DNA of 64,000 nt, from positions 98,945,705-99,009,704 of the forward strand of contig NC_087062.1 in assembly GCF_963678635.1 (NCBI RefSeq), in the 5' to 3' direction. Made by a program: the position numbers and the translations under genes. Positions 54,340 through 64,000 of the stretch are shown piece by piece; position 1 is the first letter of the stretch; each line of letters starts with the position of its first letter. The stretch comes from Symsagittifera roscoffensis. Lineage: Eukaryota > Xenacoelomorpha > Acoela > Convolutidae. The notes beneath the pieces are model-generated. The model saw only the letters and a list, made by a program, of their open reading frames with translations, made no database searches and was not told the origin of the DNA.

Positions 54340-56779
54340 TTAGTTATACATAGTACTTTCCACTCATCTTCATCTAAAACTTCTTTTAAAGATATATGAA
54401 TGTATTTGAACAGCTTTCTTTTAAGAAATGTTTGTGATTCGAGATCCAATTGGAACAAAACTGCTCATATCAGGCAAAATACTGAATGTTCCGACTGCCT
54501 TTTAACGTCTATGGAGCAGTAATAATATGAAAAAATTCAATAAAAAAATGAAACGTATAAAACGAAAGTTTTTTTTTATAATTGAGATTTTTGTTCCGAC
54601 TTTCGATACGAAAGTAACGGAATATTTGTGCTCGGGGTTGGTGTTTTTTTTCTTCAGGCAAATTTTGACTTTTTAACTAGCCATTTTTGACGGAATTTTT
54701 TTTATATCATTCAAAGGGTATTGTTGTCCTGAGCTTAAATTTGAAAAGATATTTCACCTGTGATCATTTTTTCTAAAGTTATGGGGGTTTAATGATCGCC
54801 ATTTTGGCCAATTTGGGACAACTAACGCGCGAGGTAATTCGCGCTATAAACGCGTAAGCGGAGATTTAATCCTTCTAAGAAATTGTTCCAAGTTGGTTGA
54901 AAGAAGCTTATTTGCCATAGCTGATTTGTTACAAGGAGTGAAATCTAATCTTTTGCATTTTATATGGCTTGTGGGGGGATAATTTCATTAAAAAAATTCA
55001 AATTTAGGAAAAAAGATTTCGTTCTATTACATTTTTTTGTTACTGCTGCTCCATAAACCTTAAAAGGCAGTCAAAACATTAAGGGCTTCGCCCTGATACG
55101 AGCAGTCTTGTTTGCTTGAAAAAAAGATCCCACCACAAGCTACATAAAAAACAAAGTGATAGATTTCGCTTCTAGCACCAAACGAGTTATGGCAAATAAG
55201 CTTCTTTCAACCAATTTGGAATAATTTCCAAGACGGATTAAATCTCCGCTTGCGCGTTAATAGCGCAAAGTATATCGCGCGTTAATTTTCCCAAATTGGC
55301 CAAAATGGCAACCATCTAAACCCTCATAACTCTACAAAAAACAATCACAGGTGAAATATGGTTTCAAATTTAATCTCAGGTTAGCGATACTTTTCGAGTA
55401 ATAAAAAAAAATTCGTCAAAATTGGCTAGTTAAAAAGTAGAAAATTGTGTGAAGAAAGTCGGAACAGAAACAAAACATTTCTTTCATTTGGCCTTCAATC
55501 GTCATCCCAAAGTCTGAAAGCGGGTTTCAAATTGCCAAATTAAGCTAGTTGACACGCAATAAACTTTCTTTCAAGACGAAAGCGGTGAATGAACAGCGTT
55601 CAAAATTGAATTATCAAAAACTGTTTTCTAATTAATAAAAAAACGCTTCATAGAAATAAAAGGACAAGCGAAACATAAGAGTTTTTCCCTAATACGAGCA
55701 GTCTTGTTGCTCCTACTTTCAAACGAAAAGCGGAACTTTTACGCTTGGTGTAATTTTTAATCAAAAAATTTTCTATTTTTTAAAATTTTTTGACGGAAAT
55801 TTGTGTTCATACCATCTGAAAGATAATGTTACCCACAACTCAAACATAAAACAAAATCACCTTCAATCGTTTTTAGTGAAGCATCGGGGTTCAAAAATTG
55901 TATGTCGGTTTGGCCATTTTGGGATGATCAACACGGTAGATATTCCCTTCATTTTTGGTTAACGGTTACTGTATTTTATCCGAAGTCATCCGTCCCAGCC
56001 CACTTTGCCTAATTACAATTTGGCCGATATGAGAACTTCTTTTATGCCATTTTGTCTCAGATATTATACAATTAAAAGTTGCTCGATGTTTTTTGATATC
56101 CTCGTATAACTTAAATAAAGATACTTGATGAAAGAAACTGCATTATTGTAACAATTTTGCGTTTCATGGACAAAAAGCAAAAATAACTTATTATGCTCAA
56201 TTTGAAGCATTTGTATTTAGTGTCTCTTCTTATCTGAGATAAATTTGAACATAGAGTAAAGAAATCTATGTGTTAACTGTGGAGCAAAAAAAGGCAAACA
56301 AAACAATTTGTTTAGTGTGGCAGAGTATATTAGTAGAGGAAAAGTTGCCTAGGGGAATTTGCTCTGGGGCATATATTTCTGATGTCAGGACAAAGTATGC
56401 CATACCAAAAGCTCCTATGACAAAAATATCCTACCAAGAAGTCCCTTGTACAAAAATCGCCCATACCATAAGATTCCATACCAATTAAAAAGATCCCATG
56501 AAGTATGAACAAAAATCATGATCAAAGTCTACGCAGAAACAATTTTAGAGTACCGATATCTCAATTAGATTCGCGCTATTAAAGAACAACGTAAGTTCAT
56601 TATAACTAAATTTTATTTGGAATCATTTTTGGGTTTAACATAGTGCTAGCCTGTGTTTAATTTAGTGTTACTATCGCATTGAACTAGAACAAATCAATTG
56701 AAAATGTATACACTCTGCATTCGTTATCTCTCTCTTTAACTCATTGAAGTAATTGATTTGGGAAACCTCTCAAAAAGGC
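54340..56779 (+). other. Intronic foldback and diverged arm copies
   Basis: The stretch is dominated by the foldback element at 54488-55475 and an older, diverged arm copy at about 55680-56060 (GCCATTTTGGGATGATCAACACGG). An ORF at 56270-56488 consists of short CCATACCA/TGACAAAAAT repeats and is not a gene. Confidence 0.5.
54488..55475. mobile_element. Foldback element, arm pair with minimal loop
   Basis: A direct arm (54590-55110) is followed after about 15-30 bases by an inverted arm (55125-55470). Both carry TCACAGGTGAAATAT-type, TTAATCC(G/T)-type and GGTTGAAAGAAGCTTATTTGCC landmarks. Another inverted scrap, GTTCCGACTGCCTTTTAACG, starts at 54488. The ends read GTTCCGACTTTC-like. Confidence 0.7.
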
Positions 56780-58020
56780 GAAACACTGACTATTCTTGAC
56801 CACCATGAATTTCAAAAGAAACGCGATACAAAGACAACAACACAATGGCGCTGAAGCAAATGGAGATCATATGAATGCCCGAAAACTCTAATCAATTCTG
56901 GGAGCGATATAATCTCAAACAGCAACGAGCATATTTACCAGCTGAGCGCAAGACGCTCAGAAGCACGGCAATTAGTTCAGCAAATGAAGGAGTAGTTAGA
57001 AATCAATGAAACCAATAAACAGCCAGATCATCGCAGCTAGATTGCAATTAGTGCATGACAACAAAGCAAACCCAACTGTTTTTGCCCTCCCGGTCGGCGA
57101 TAACGCGATTTTTAGGCAGAAGTAAATAAAAAACATCCCTGCCCACTTTTGACTCAGAAGACCGTCATTTCGAAATACCTGATCGTTCGTTTTAAGCAAA
57201 TTTGACTTTTTGATAGCGGAAAACAAGATACTGAACGCATATTAATTTTGGTGACATTGAGAACCTCATTGCACTTAAATTGTACAACAAAACCTGGCTT
57301 GTAGACGGTACTTTCAAAATTTGCCCCAGTCAGTTTTATCAGTTCTACACTCTACACATCCAGATTGGCGAGTTTTATCCAGCTTGCGTCCACGCTCTGC
57401 GCGGCAATTAGCGCTTATCAGCCTATAACAATTCCCTATCCGCACTTAAATCGCTTATCGGTGACGTTACCCCGGAAAAAAATTTGATCGACTTTGAAAT
57501 TGCAGCGTTAAGTGCGTTTGCATCTCATTACGAAACTGACATTAAGGGATGCTATTTTCAATTATGTGAGGGCTTTATGCGGGCCGAAAATACCCCAATT
57601 GGACCTTAAAAAATCTTAAGAGTCAAACAGCGAGATATTTCTAGCGCTGAATTTGATTCCTTCCCTTAGTTTTATGCCAAAGTCTACCTATTCAACCTAG
57701 TAAACCAGGGTTCAATCTAGTAATTAAGGAACTATGCGTGTGGCAACCATACTGAAGTTTTTTTTACAAAAAGGATGTCAAAAACTTAGACGAGCTCACC
57801 GCTAACTTCCATAAAACGTACATTAAAGGGGATTTGAATAGCCGAAAAACACTTTTTTCCAATTTCTTCAAGGAACCATTATCAAAACGCTGTGTGTGGT
57901 CTAGCCCGAACCAAAAATGCAGTTGACGGGTTGCATTTAGGTGTAATCGTTTTGTTTCAAGCAACCATCCTTCAAAATATAAATTTCTTGAAAAATTTCA
58001 ACTGGTTTTCTACAATCTAA
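56780..58020 (+). pseudogene. Decayed MULE-type transposase with FLYWCH-like front
   Basis: Fragments in several frames read like a Mutator-like transposase. An FLYWCH-like WR-SKWRSYECP piece lies near 56850. The DDE core has KTWLVDGTFKICPSQFYQFY with its Asp at about 57304, LIDFEIAALSAF near 57485, and KGCYFQLCEGF near 57541. The C-terminal part is near 57780-58020. In-frame stops (for example at about 57411, 57606 and 57669) and frameshifts destroy the ORF. The family identification comes from the order and spacing of these motifs. Confidence 0.75.
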
Positions 58021-59214
58021 AATTCATTATTTTGAAGGCATTATTTTGAAGGTATCAACTTATCGCGGAAAATGTACCGTGATCTGTATGAAAAATTTCA
58101 ACAGATAACTAGTTCATAAATAGACTCTAACTTATTGTCTATTATCCGTTCACTTGCCCAATTAACTTATGAAATTTTATTTTAGTTTTTGCCTAATTTC
58201 TCTAAAAATTCGGTTTGGGTTACTTGGAAACTCTTTTCAAGTTCATTTGTAGTAAAATTTTTGCCGTTTCTATGATTTCAACGGACGCTTTGGTTTTGCT
58301 TTGATCGATTAACCTCTTTTTTTTTCAATTATCAGGTTGTTTGTTATTCTATTATGGTATCTTCTGTCGTGGGCGTTTTTAGAACGAGTTTTCTTTTGAA
58401 TGGTATTTTATTGACGGGGATCATCACGTTTGGGATCTTAAGAAGGGATTTTTTGTGTTGTAACCATATTTATGACAATCTTATAACACGCGTAAATGGC
58501 GGATTAAATCTCAAAGTTTTTTTGAGGTAATTCCTATGTTCTATTTAAACAGATATTCAACTACATATTTTTTAAAATTTTATAGCATGTGAGGAAGTAG
58601 AAACGAGTTTTAGTTTATACTTGTTACTAATCTCTCGACCACAAACGTCATAACTAGCATTACACTGTCTTTGCTGTCTTTGCAGACGTTGGGTTTTTAA
58701 TGCAACCGAAGATATTGGTCATCAACTTTTAAGCTTTTTCGGAATAAAAGGCTCAACAAACAGAGTTCATTAACAAAGTTTTTTTTGATAAATTTTTTTC
58801 CATGATTAAAGTAAACATTTTTGAACAAACTTTTCTCCAATTTTTTTTCTTATAACATATTTATTTTTAAGCACAGTCCTTAACTGAATGAAAAAAAAAC
58901 AACTGAATTCCTTAACTGAATTCAATCCTTATAAAATAGGAATCAGAATGAAGGTAGCTTATATCTGTCCCAAAAGACCGGCCAGGATTTTCAAAACCTA
59001 CCTTTTTGAGAATTTTTTTCTTCCAGTTTTTAATGATCAGTTACGGTTGAGTGAATATTAATTACAGAAACAAAAAGAGAAAAAATTTTCAGGTGATTCG
59101 AACATAAAAGAACTGGAACAAATTACAATAGTGCGACCCCTTCGGAGTTTCAAAAATCATTAGCGCCTTCACGTTTTTTTTTTGAATTAAACATGGTTAT
59201 GAAGTAAAATTTAC
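58021..59214 (+). other. 3' flank of the MULE copy, first of two
   Basis: It is non-coding and matches the flank after 59700: CTCTTTTCAAGTTCATTTGT, CACGCGTAAATGGCGGATTA and CAATAGTGCGACCCCTT recur in the same order. The matching unit ends near GAATTAAACATGGTTATGAAG (59190). Confidence 0.6.
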
Positions 59215-59700
59215 CAACGCGGAAAAACACGAGTTGGGCCTTAAAAAGACTTTTGAATCAATTAGCGAGCTGCCCTTAGCGCTGAATGTAGTTCCTCCAC
59301 TTAGTTTTGTGTCTGAGTCAAAAGTGGAAATCGGGTTCGACCTAGTAATTAAGAAAATATGCGCGTGGTAACTAAACAGGGTACTTCACAAAACGATTTC
59401 GAAAAATTAGAAGAGCTCACCGCTCACTTCCAAAAAACGTACATTAAAAGGGATATGATTGGCCGAAAAACACTCTTTCCTATTTTTTATGCAATCATTA
59501 ACAAAATTCCATGTGTGGTCTGGCCCGAACCACAAATGCAGTTGAATGTTGGCATATGTGTAACCGCTTTGTTTCAAAGCACTTATCCTTCATTATACAC
59601 GTTTCATGAAAAATTTCAACTGATCTACTGCAATCAAAAAATCGTTTTTTTGAATGCATCCAGCGGTATTATCAATTATCCCAAAAAATAACAGTGATCT
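59215..59700 (+). pseudogene. Second MULE transposase 3' fragment
   Basis: This is a tandem duplicate of the 57580-58020 part. It is open for 110 codons from 59359 (LEELTAHFQKTYIKRDM) and lacks the DDE core. The matching frame in the first copy reads LDELTANFHKTYIKGDL before its breaks. It looks like part of a duplicated segment, not an independent gene. Confidence 0.65.
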
Positions 59701-61300
59701 GTTTGATAAGTTCAACTGATAACTAGTTCATATAGCGACTCTAACTTGTTGTCTTATATTCTTTTATTTGCCCTTTTAACCGATAAAAGTTTGGTTTAGG
59801 TTTTGCCTAATTTCTCCTCAAAATAAATTTTTCGACCATTTTTTTATAGACGCCTACTTGCACCCTCCCGGAGAACGCCAAAATGCAATACTACTACTCG
59901 CATTCGAAAATACTTTCTCTAGCAAATTGATACCCGAGCAATGCCCCTAAATTACAGGACGCTAGGCTGAAGGTTATTGGTCTGACCGCCCTTTGAGTAT
60001 TGCGCCTAGCGAAAAAAAGTTAACCAGAATTGAGAATTGAGAATTTTCATCAAATAGAATGGCATGTGATTCGTAATGAAAACAATTCAATTTCTTTTTT
60101 GTACCGACTTGAGTTGTTTGGAAACTTGGGCCTTTTTTTGGCAAACTTGGTTTTGATAAATTGGAAACATTTTTCGAGTTCATTTGTAGTCTAAGCTGTT
60201 TTCAAGTTTGAGTTTCAATTTTAAGGCCAAGTGATTGGCAACGTCATTTATGTTCGAAATTTTGCCGTTTCTTTGATTTCAACCGACGCTTTGTTTTTGT
60301 GCAGCAAAAAATTGTGCATTTTTGGCACATTCGGTTTTGATTATTTGGAAACTCTTTTCAAGTTCATTTGTAGTAAAATTTTTGCCGTTTCTTTGATTTC
60401 AACCAAGCTTTGTTTTGCTTCGACTAACCGCTTTATTTTCAATTCTCTATTATAGTTTTTTCTGTCGTGGGCAATTTTTGTACGAGGTATCTTTTGGAAT
60501 GGTATTTTAATGACAGATCTTCCTGTTTGGTTGGGAATTTAGGGTAAGGGATCTTTTGTCATGAAACCATATTTCTGAAGCCCTTATAACACGCGTAAAT
60601 GGCGGATTATTTCTTTCCAATTTATTTTGACGCAAAGCCTTTGTTTTATTTAAATAGATACTTAACTACATCCTTTTATACTTTTATAGTTTGTGGGAAA
60701 TTAGAAAAACACTTTTGCTTATAATTGTTACCAATCTCTCAACCCCAAACGTCAAAATTGGCATTACACTGCGCTTGCATATCTTGGGTTTTTAATGCAT
60801 CGGAAGATATTGGTCATCAACTTTTAAGCTTTAAGACAAAAATGCTCAACAAACAGTCTCCATTCACAAAAATTGTTTGATAAACTTTTTTCCATGAACA
60901 AAATAAACATTTTTGATTAAAATTTTTTTCCAAACTTTTGCTTATAATGTAGTTTTCTTAAAGCACAGTCCTTTACTGAATGAATAAAGTTAGCTGAATT
61001 CCTTAACTGATTTCAATCCTTAAATAAATAAAGTGTCAGAATGAAGGTAGCCTAAATCTGTCACAAATAACAATCCACGATTTTGAGAATCTACGTTTTT
61101 GAGAATTTTTTTTTCAGTTTACAATGATCAATTTAGGCTGAGTGAATTATAATTACGGAAAGGATGGAAAAAAAAAGTTTGTTAAGTGATTCAAACAAAA
61201 AAATTTACGATTAAAATACAATAGTGCGACCCCTTTGGAGTTTCAACAATCATTAGCAGCTTGACGATTTCTATCTTTTGAATTGAACATGATTGCAAAG
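59701..61300 (+). other. Duplicated MULE flank with internal insertion
   Basis: It aligns with 58020-59190 but carries about 470 extra bases (about 59825-60330), including a local repeat of TTTGCCGTTTCTTTGATTTCAACC. The offset between copies rises from 1624 to 2093 because of this. No gene is seen. Confidence 0.55.
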
Positions 61301-61880
61301 CGCTCGCGGACTAAATTCCCCAGGATAAAGTCCCCCAGGATAAAATCCCACCGGATATAATCCCCCAGGACTAAATCCCCCATAGGACCAAATCCCCATA
61401 GGACAAAATCCCCCATATTTTATTCAGTGTTAATGGAAATCAAACTGTACACATTATATAATTTCATGTTTCTATTGATTCCATTTTGAACTGACTTCCA
61501 TTTAAACATGCGTCGCCATTTTGACGTGACTTTTTCGCAACTTTAAGATTCCAACATTCAGTTGACTTCCTATAAGAATGAGCTTTGGTTGTAAAAATTA
61601 ATAAGCCACGTGGCACAGTCAGTACGACAAGTGAATGGGAAAACAATGTTGATTCCTTCAGCGTGAGTTCGAATCCCAAATATGACATTTTGTGCAATCA
61701 TTTAATTCAAACTTTAGTGTCGCTGTTTTGTTGAATACGAATGTGGGGGATTTTAAACTAGAAACTGGGGGATTTTGTCCTAGGGGGATTTGGTCCTACG
61801 GGGGATTTAGTCCTGGGGGATTATATCCGGTGGGATTTGATGCTGGGGGATTTTATCCTGGGGGATTTAGTCCTAGACCC
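61301..61880. mobile_element. 580-bp foldback MITE with 9-bp target duplication (MULE type)
   Basis: It is flanked by perfect ATTGCAAAG on both sides (61292-61300 and 61881-61889). Both arms, about 115-135 bp, are inverted copies built of short units such as CCCCCAGGATAAAATC, CCGGATATAATC and CCCATAGGACCAAATC. The central part includes a tRNA-like fragment (about 61604-61684) with GAGTTCGAATCCC. A 9-bp duplication is characteristic of Mutator-like elements. Confidence 0.85.
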
Positions 61881-61889
61881 ATTGCAAAG

Positions 61890-62478
61890 TAATGATTACT
61901 AACCATGATTACTAACCATCATTTTCTATAACTAACATTTATACAAGCAATAATAAATCCTGACTGATCTCAGTCAAAGAAAATTTTATCGCAAAATTAT
62001 ATGGAATAAAATTGTTTTCCAATTGAACAAGGTGTTACTAGTATTTGATAAGGATCTATGAAGGCCTAGAAAATACCAGTAAGACTAAGATCGGTTTTAG
62101 ATTAAGGGAGCTGCGTAAAATTATCCGTCCAAAAAGAAGATGTGGTGCTTATGAAATGTTTTGATCCCCTGAAACTCTTCTATGAAATATTGAATACGAT
62201 TTAAACTCTTCAAACTCAATAGGCAATCTTCTCATCTGGAAATAAATTCCCCAAATATGTTTTTTCAAAATGATGTTTTTGATTCATAGGAAACAGAAAA
62301 AAAAGCTGACAGTTTTTTTGCAATCGTTTTTCAAGATTTGCAACTTTTGTCGCTTCGTTGTTTCCGGATGGCACTCTGAAATTCCTTTTAAATTATAAAA
62401 GTAATTCCTCTATTTATTAAATTATCTTTTTCACTACTTGTTTTTTGTCTCCTTAAAAGTTTGATATTTCAATTCCAG
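61890..62478 (+). other. Intronic DNA before the lectin exon, with relic LTR
   Basis: It contains the diverged LTR fragment at 62051-62140 and a small repeat ATGATTACTAACC. The last bases form the acceptor TTTCAATTCCAG. Confidence 0.5.
62051..62140 (+). repeat. Relic LTR fragment of the giant element's family
   Basis: Over about 90 bases it follows the LTR at roughly 70-75 percent. GGATCTATGAAGGCCTAG parallels AGATCTATTGAGCCTAG. AAGATCGGTTTTAGATTAAG parallels AGGATCGGTATTAGACTAAG. TATCCGTCCAAAAAGAAGAT parallels TATCCGGCCGAAAATAAGAT. Same order and spacing as LTR positions 42-161. Confidence 0.65.
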
Positions 62479-62815
62479 TGCACCTGAAACTAAAAGGTAC
62501 GAGCCGAAAACGGCGGCCGAGATTCCGATAGTGCGCAAGTTTTTGGGTGTTCTGGAAAATGAAACTATTTGGCTGGGATACATGAACCGAGATCCAATGA
62601 GCACAGACGAGTCAACTTGGAAAGCTTTCAGCAACAATTTCAGCCAGACAATGCCGCTGGAGTTGTGGGGCGACAGCATAGGCCAGAGGCAAACTACGCT
62701 TCCTTTAGTGATTGCCGATAACGAGGGCGTGAAAGATAGTGATTTAACGCCAGAACCAACCCCCCTGTTGATCTGCGAAGCTGAGTTGGGAGACGATACC
62801 ACCATATATGGCTAG
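62479..62815 (+). CDS. Candidate secreted lectin-like protein, last exon
   Basis: The acceptor is AATTCCAG at 62478, phase 2. A 112-codon frame to TAG 62813-62815 reads TAAEIPIVRKFLGVLENETI, then WLGYMNRDP, then LWGDS, and ends LLICEAEL. The order LA.I ... fl ... WIGL-like WLGY ... ICE is that of a C-type lectin domain, but the internal cysteine pair is missing. Joined by phase to 52351 and 54206 it would give 168 residues, a normal size for a single-domain secreted lectin. The exon being coding is more secure than the family or the joining. Confidence 0.6.
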
Positions 62816-64000
62816 GGAAATTTCAACTGTGATATCAATTTCGAAGATCGTGTTTAAAATTGACGAAATTCTTTGGTAACTGGGTGATATTATAACATGA
62901 GATATTCAGTTATGATCAATTAAAACATTATCTCATTGTTTGCTTAATATTTTGTCATATTTTTTGAATGCAGTAATTTTAAGTACTTATGAAAAGTTAC
63001 AGCAATGCTTTAGAAGTATTTATGATTAGTTTTGCTAAAGGTTGTCAGGCAAAAATGCCAAAAGGGTGTCAGACAAAAGTGCAAAAAAGAGAAGTCTTTA
63101 TGAGAATACTTTTCTTTTTCGAAAGATTTGAACAATCACTGGCGAAAGCGTTGTTTTATCATAATTACGCAATCTTGACCACTTTTGAAGCAGGGGCGGA
63201 TCTAGGATTTTCTCGGGGAGGGGTGGCGGATTCTCAAAAAAATTCAAAAAATATGTCTTTTTTTTAGGTCGGCCACAATGATTTTCTGAGCTCTCATAAA
63301 TCACTATAAAGACTCCATTTTGACCAAATTATCTGCGCCGCAGGCAAAATTTTGAAAAAAAACAGGCCAAAAAAGGCGTTTTCCCCTCCCTCAAAAAAGT
63401 ATATATTGGCGCCAAATGGTCTATCACCACAAATGAATATCTAAAAATAGTAAAAAGGGGGACCCTTTGGGTCGGCAGTGGGTCGAAATCCTGAGGGGGG
63501 GGGGGCTTCCGAACAGTCCCCCACCTCCTAAATCCGCTGGTTCTTGAAGGATGCGCGTTTTGGGATTTTTTGCATCAATTTTTGAAATCTTCCAAACTAA
63601 TTGAATCCTTAATTTCAACCCAATTTTCACAAAAAAGAAAATAAAAGTTGAGATCAGAATTTACGTGAAAGCGGAATGAATACTTTTTCACCATTTGCTT
63701 ATCATTTGAATAAATGATGACCATTTTTGCGTCAAGATTAGTTACCACATACATTTGGATAAAACTATGATACTACAAAATGTGTAAGTCAACCAATCAA
63801 AACGTTCAACTGCAATTGCCGGTTGCTGGGAAAGTAGCACCACAATTTTAAATCATAACTGTTTTGATGAGGGAAAAACTGAATATCATACTTAACATGA
63901 AAAAATCATTTGCGTCCTTGCATGCTTATATAAGCATTATATACAAACATTGAAAAAAAATGTTTTACTAATTTTTGAACAAAAACTTGCTTTCTTACTA
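62816..64000 (+). other. Downstream DNA with a full hAT-like MITE
   Basis: Apart from the MITE at 63191-63541 nothing is recognised. An AATTAAA-like signal near 62919 could end the lectin-like transcript. Confidence 0.45.
63191..63541 (+). mobile_element. hAT-like MITE, best-preserved copy
   Basis: It begins CAGGGGCGGATCTAGGA and ends CTCCTAAATCCGCTGGT, giving an inverted core CGGATYTAGGA. It is flanked by TTTTGAAG and TCTTGAAG, an 8-bp duplication with one mismatch, as expected for hAT. G/C runs border both ends. There is no ORF. Confidence 0.72.

Noticed and set aside
56270-56488. 72-codon ORF
   Set aside because: Composed of short repeated CCATACCA/ACAAAAAT-type sequence with an equally open opposite strand.
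59359-59691. 110-codon ORF as an independent gene
   Set aside because: It aligns with the decayed MULE transposase C-terminal region at 57780-58020 and has the same flanks, so it is a duplicated fragment.

Overview
The window is animal (metazoan) nuclear DNA. Host genes appear as short exons separated by long, T-rich, repeat-filled introns. Conserved exons are the last exon of NTPCR (20242-20496) and the first four exons of 5-oxoprolinase, OPLAH (27056-34593). I also assembled a three-exon candidate for a small secreted C-type-lectin-like protein (52351-62815). One OPLAH junction appears to need a non-GT donor. That, plus a Ty3/gypsy element with an env-like gene, would suit a larvacean tunicate, but the taxonomic guess is weak; 'invertebrate animal' is as far as I would go firmly.

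Region 1 (1-18669) is the main item: a giant, recently inserted LTR element of Ty3/gypsy (Metaviridae) type. The window opens inside the 5' LTR. The 229 bases present are identical to the end of the 3' LTR, and the element is about 18.7-18.9 kb, very large for this group. In order it carries: LTR, tRNA primer site, long structured leader, a small basic ORF, one uninterrupted 2685-residue Gag-protease-RT-RNase H-integrase polyprotein, a 47-residue ORF, two small membrane ORFs, a 378-codon Pro/Ser-rich frame with no ATG, an 872-residue Env-like glycoprotein, and a novel terminal gene split by one in-frame TAA. After that come a near-perfect 79-base intron, a 3' non-coding region with repeated GCAGTAAAT, a purine tract and the 3' LTR. 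Three ORF junctions have the same overlapping stop/start, ATGA. The + strand is A/C-rich and G-poor throughout, and this ends sharply at 18669.

Region 2 (18670-35206) holds the NTPCR exon and OPLAH exons 1-4. Between them are tRNA-derived SINE remnants, hairpin repeats, hAT-like MITEs, two homologous arrays of about 170-base period, and a large palindrome. OPLAH stops after about 328 of roughly 1290 residues; a 23-N assembly gap follows at 35207.

Region 3 (35230-49281) is repeat-dominated: a hAT-like MITE, a TA-flanked MITE with perfect inverted ends, then six tandem copies of a 1.54-kb unit (39120-47378) whose first third is the arm of a foldback element found inverted or paired nearby.

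Region 4 (49282-64000) holds the lectin-like gene. Its introns are filled with foldback elements, a decayed MULE/FLYWCH transposase duplicated in tandem, a 580-bp foldback element with a perfect 9-bp target duplication, and a diverged relic of the same LTR family as the giant element.
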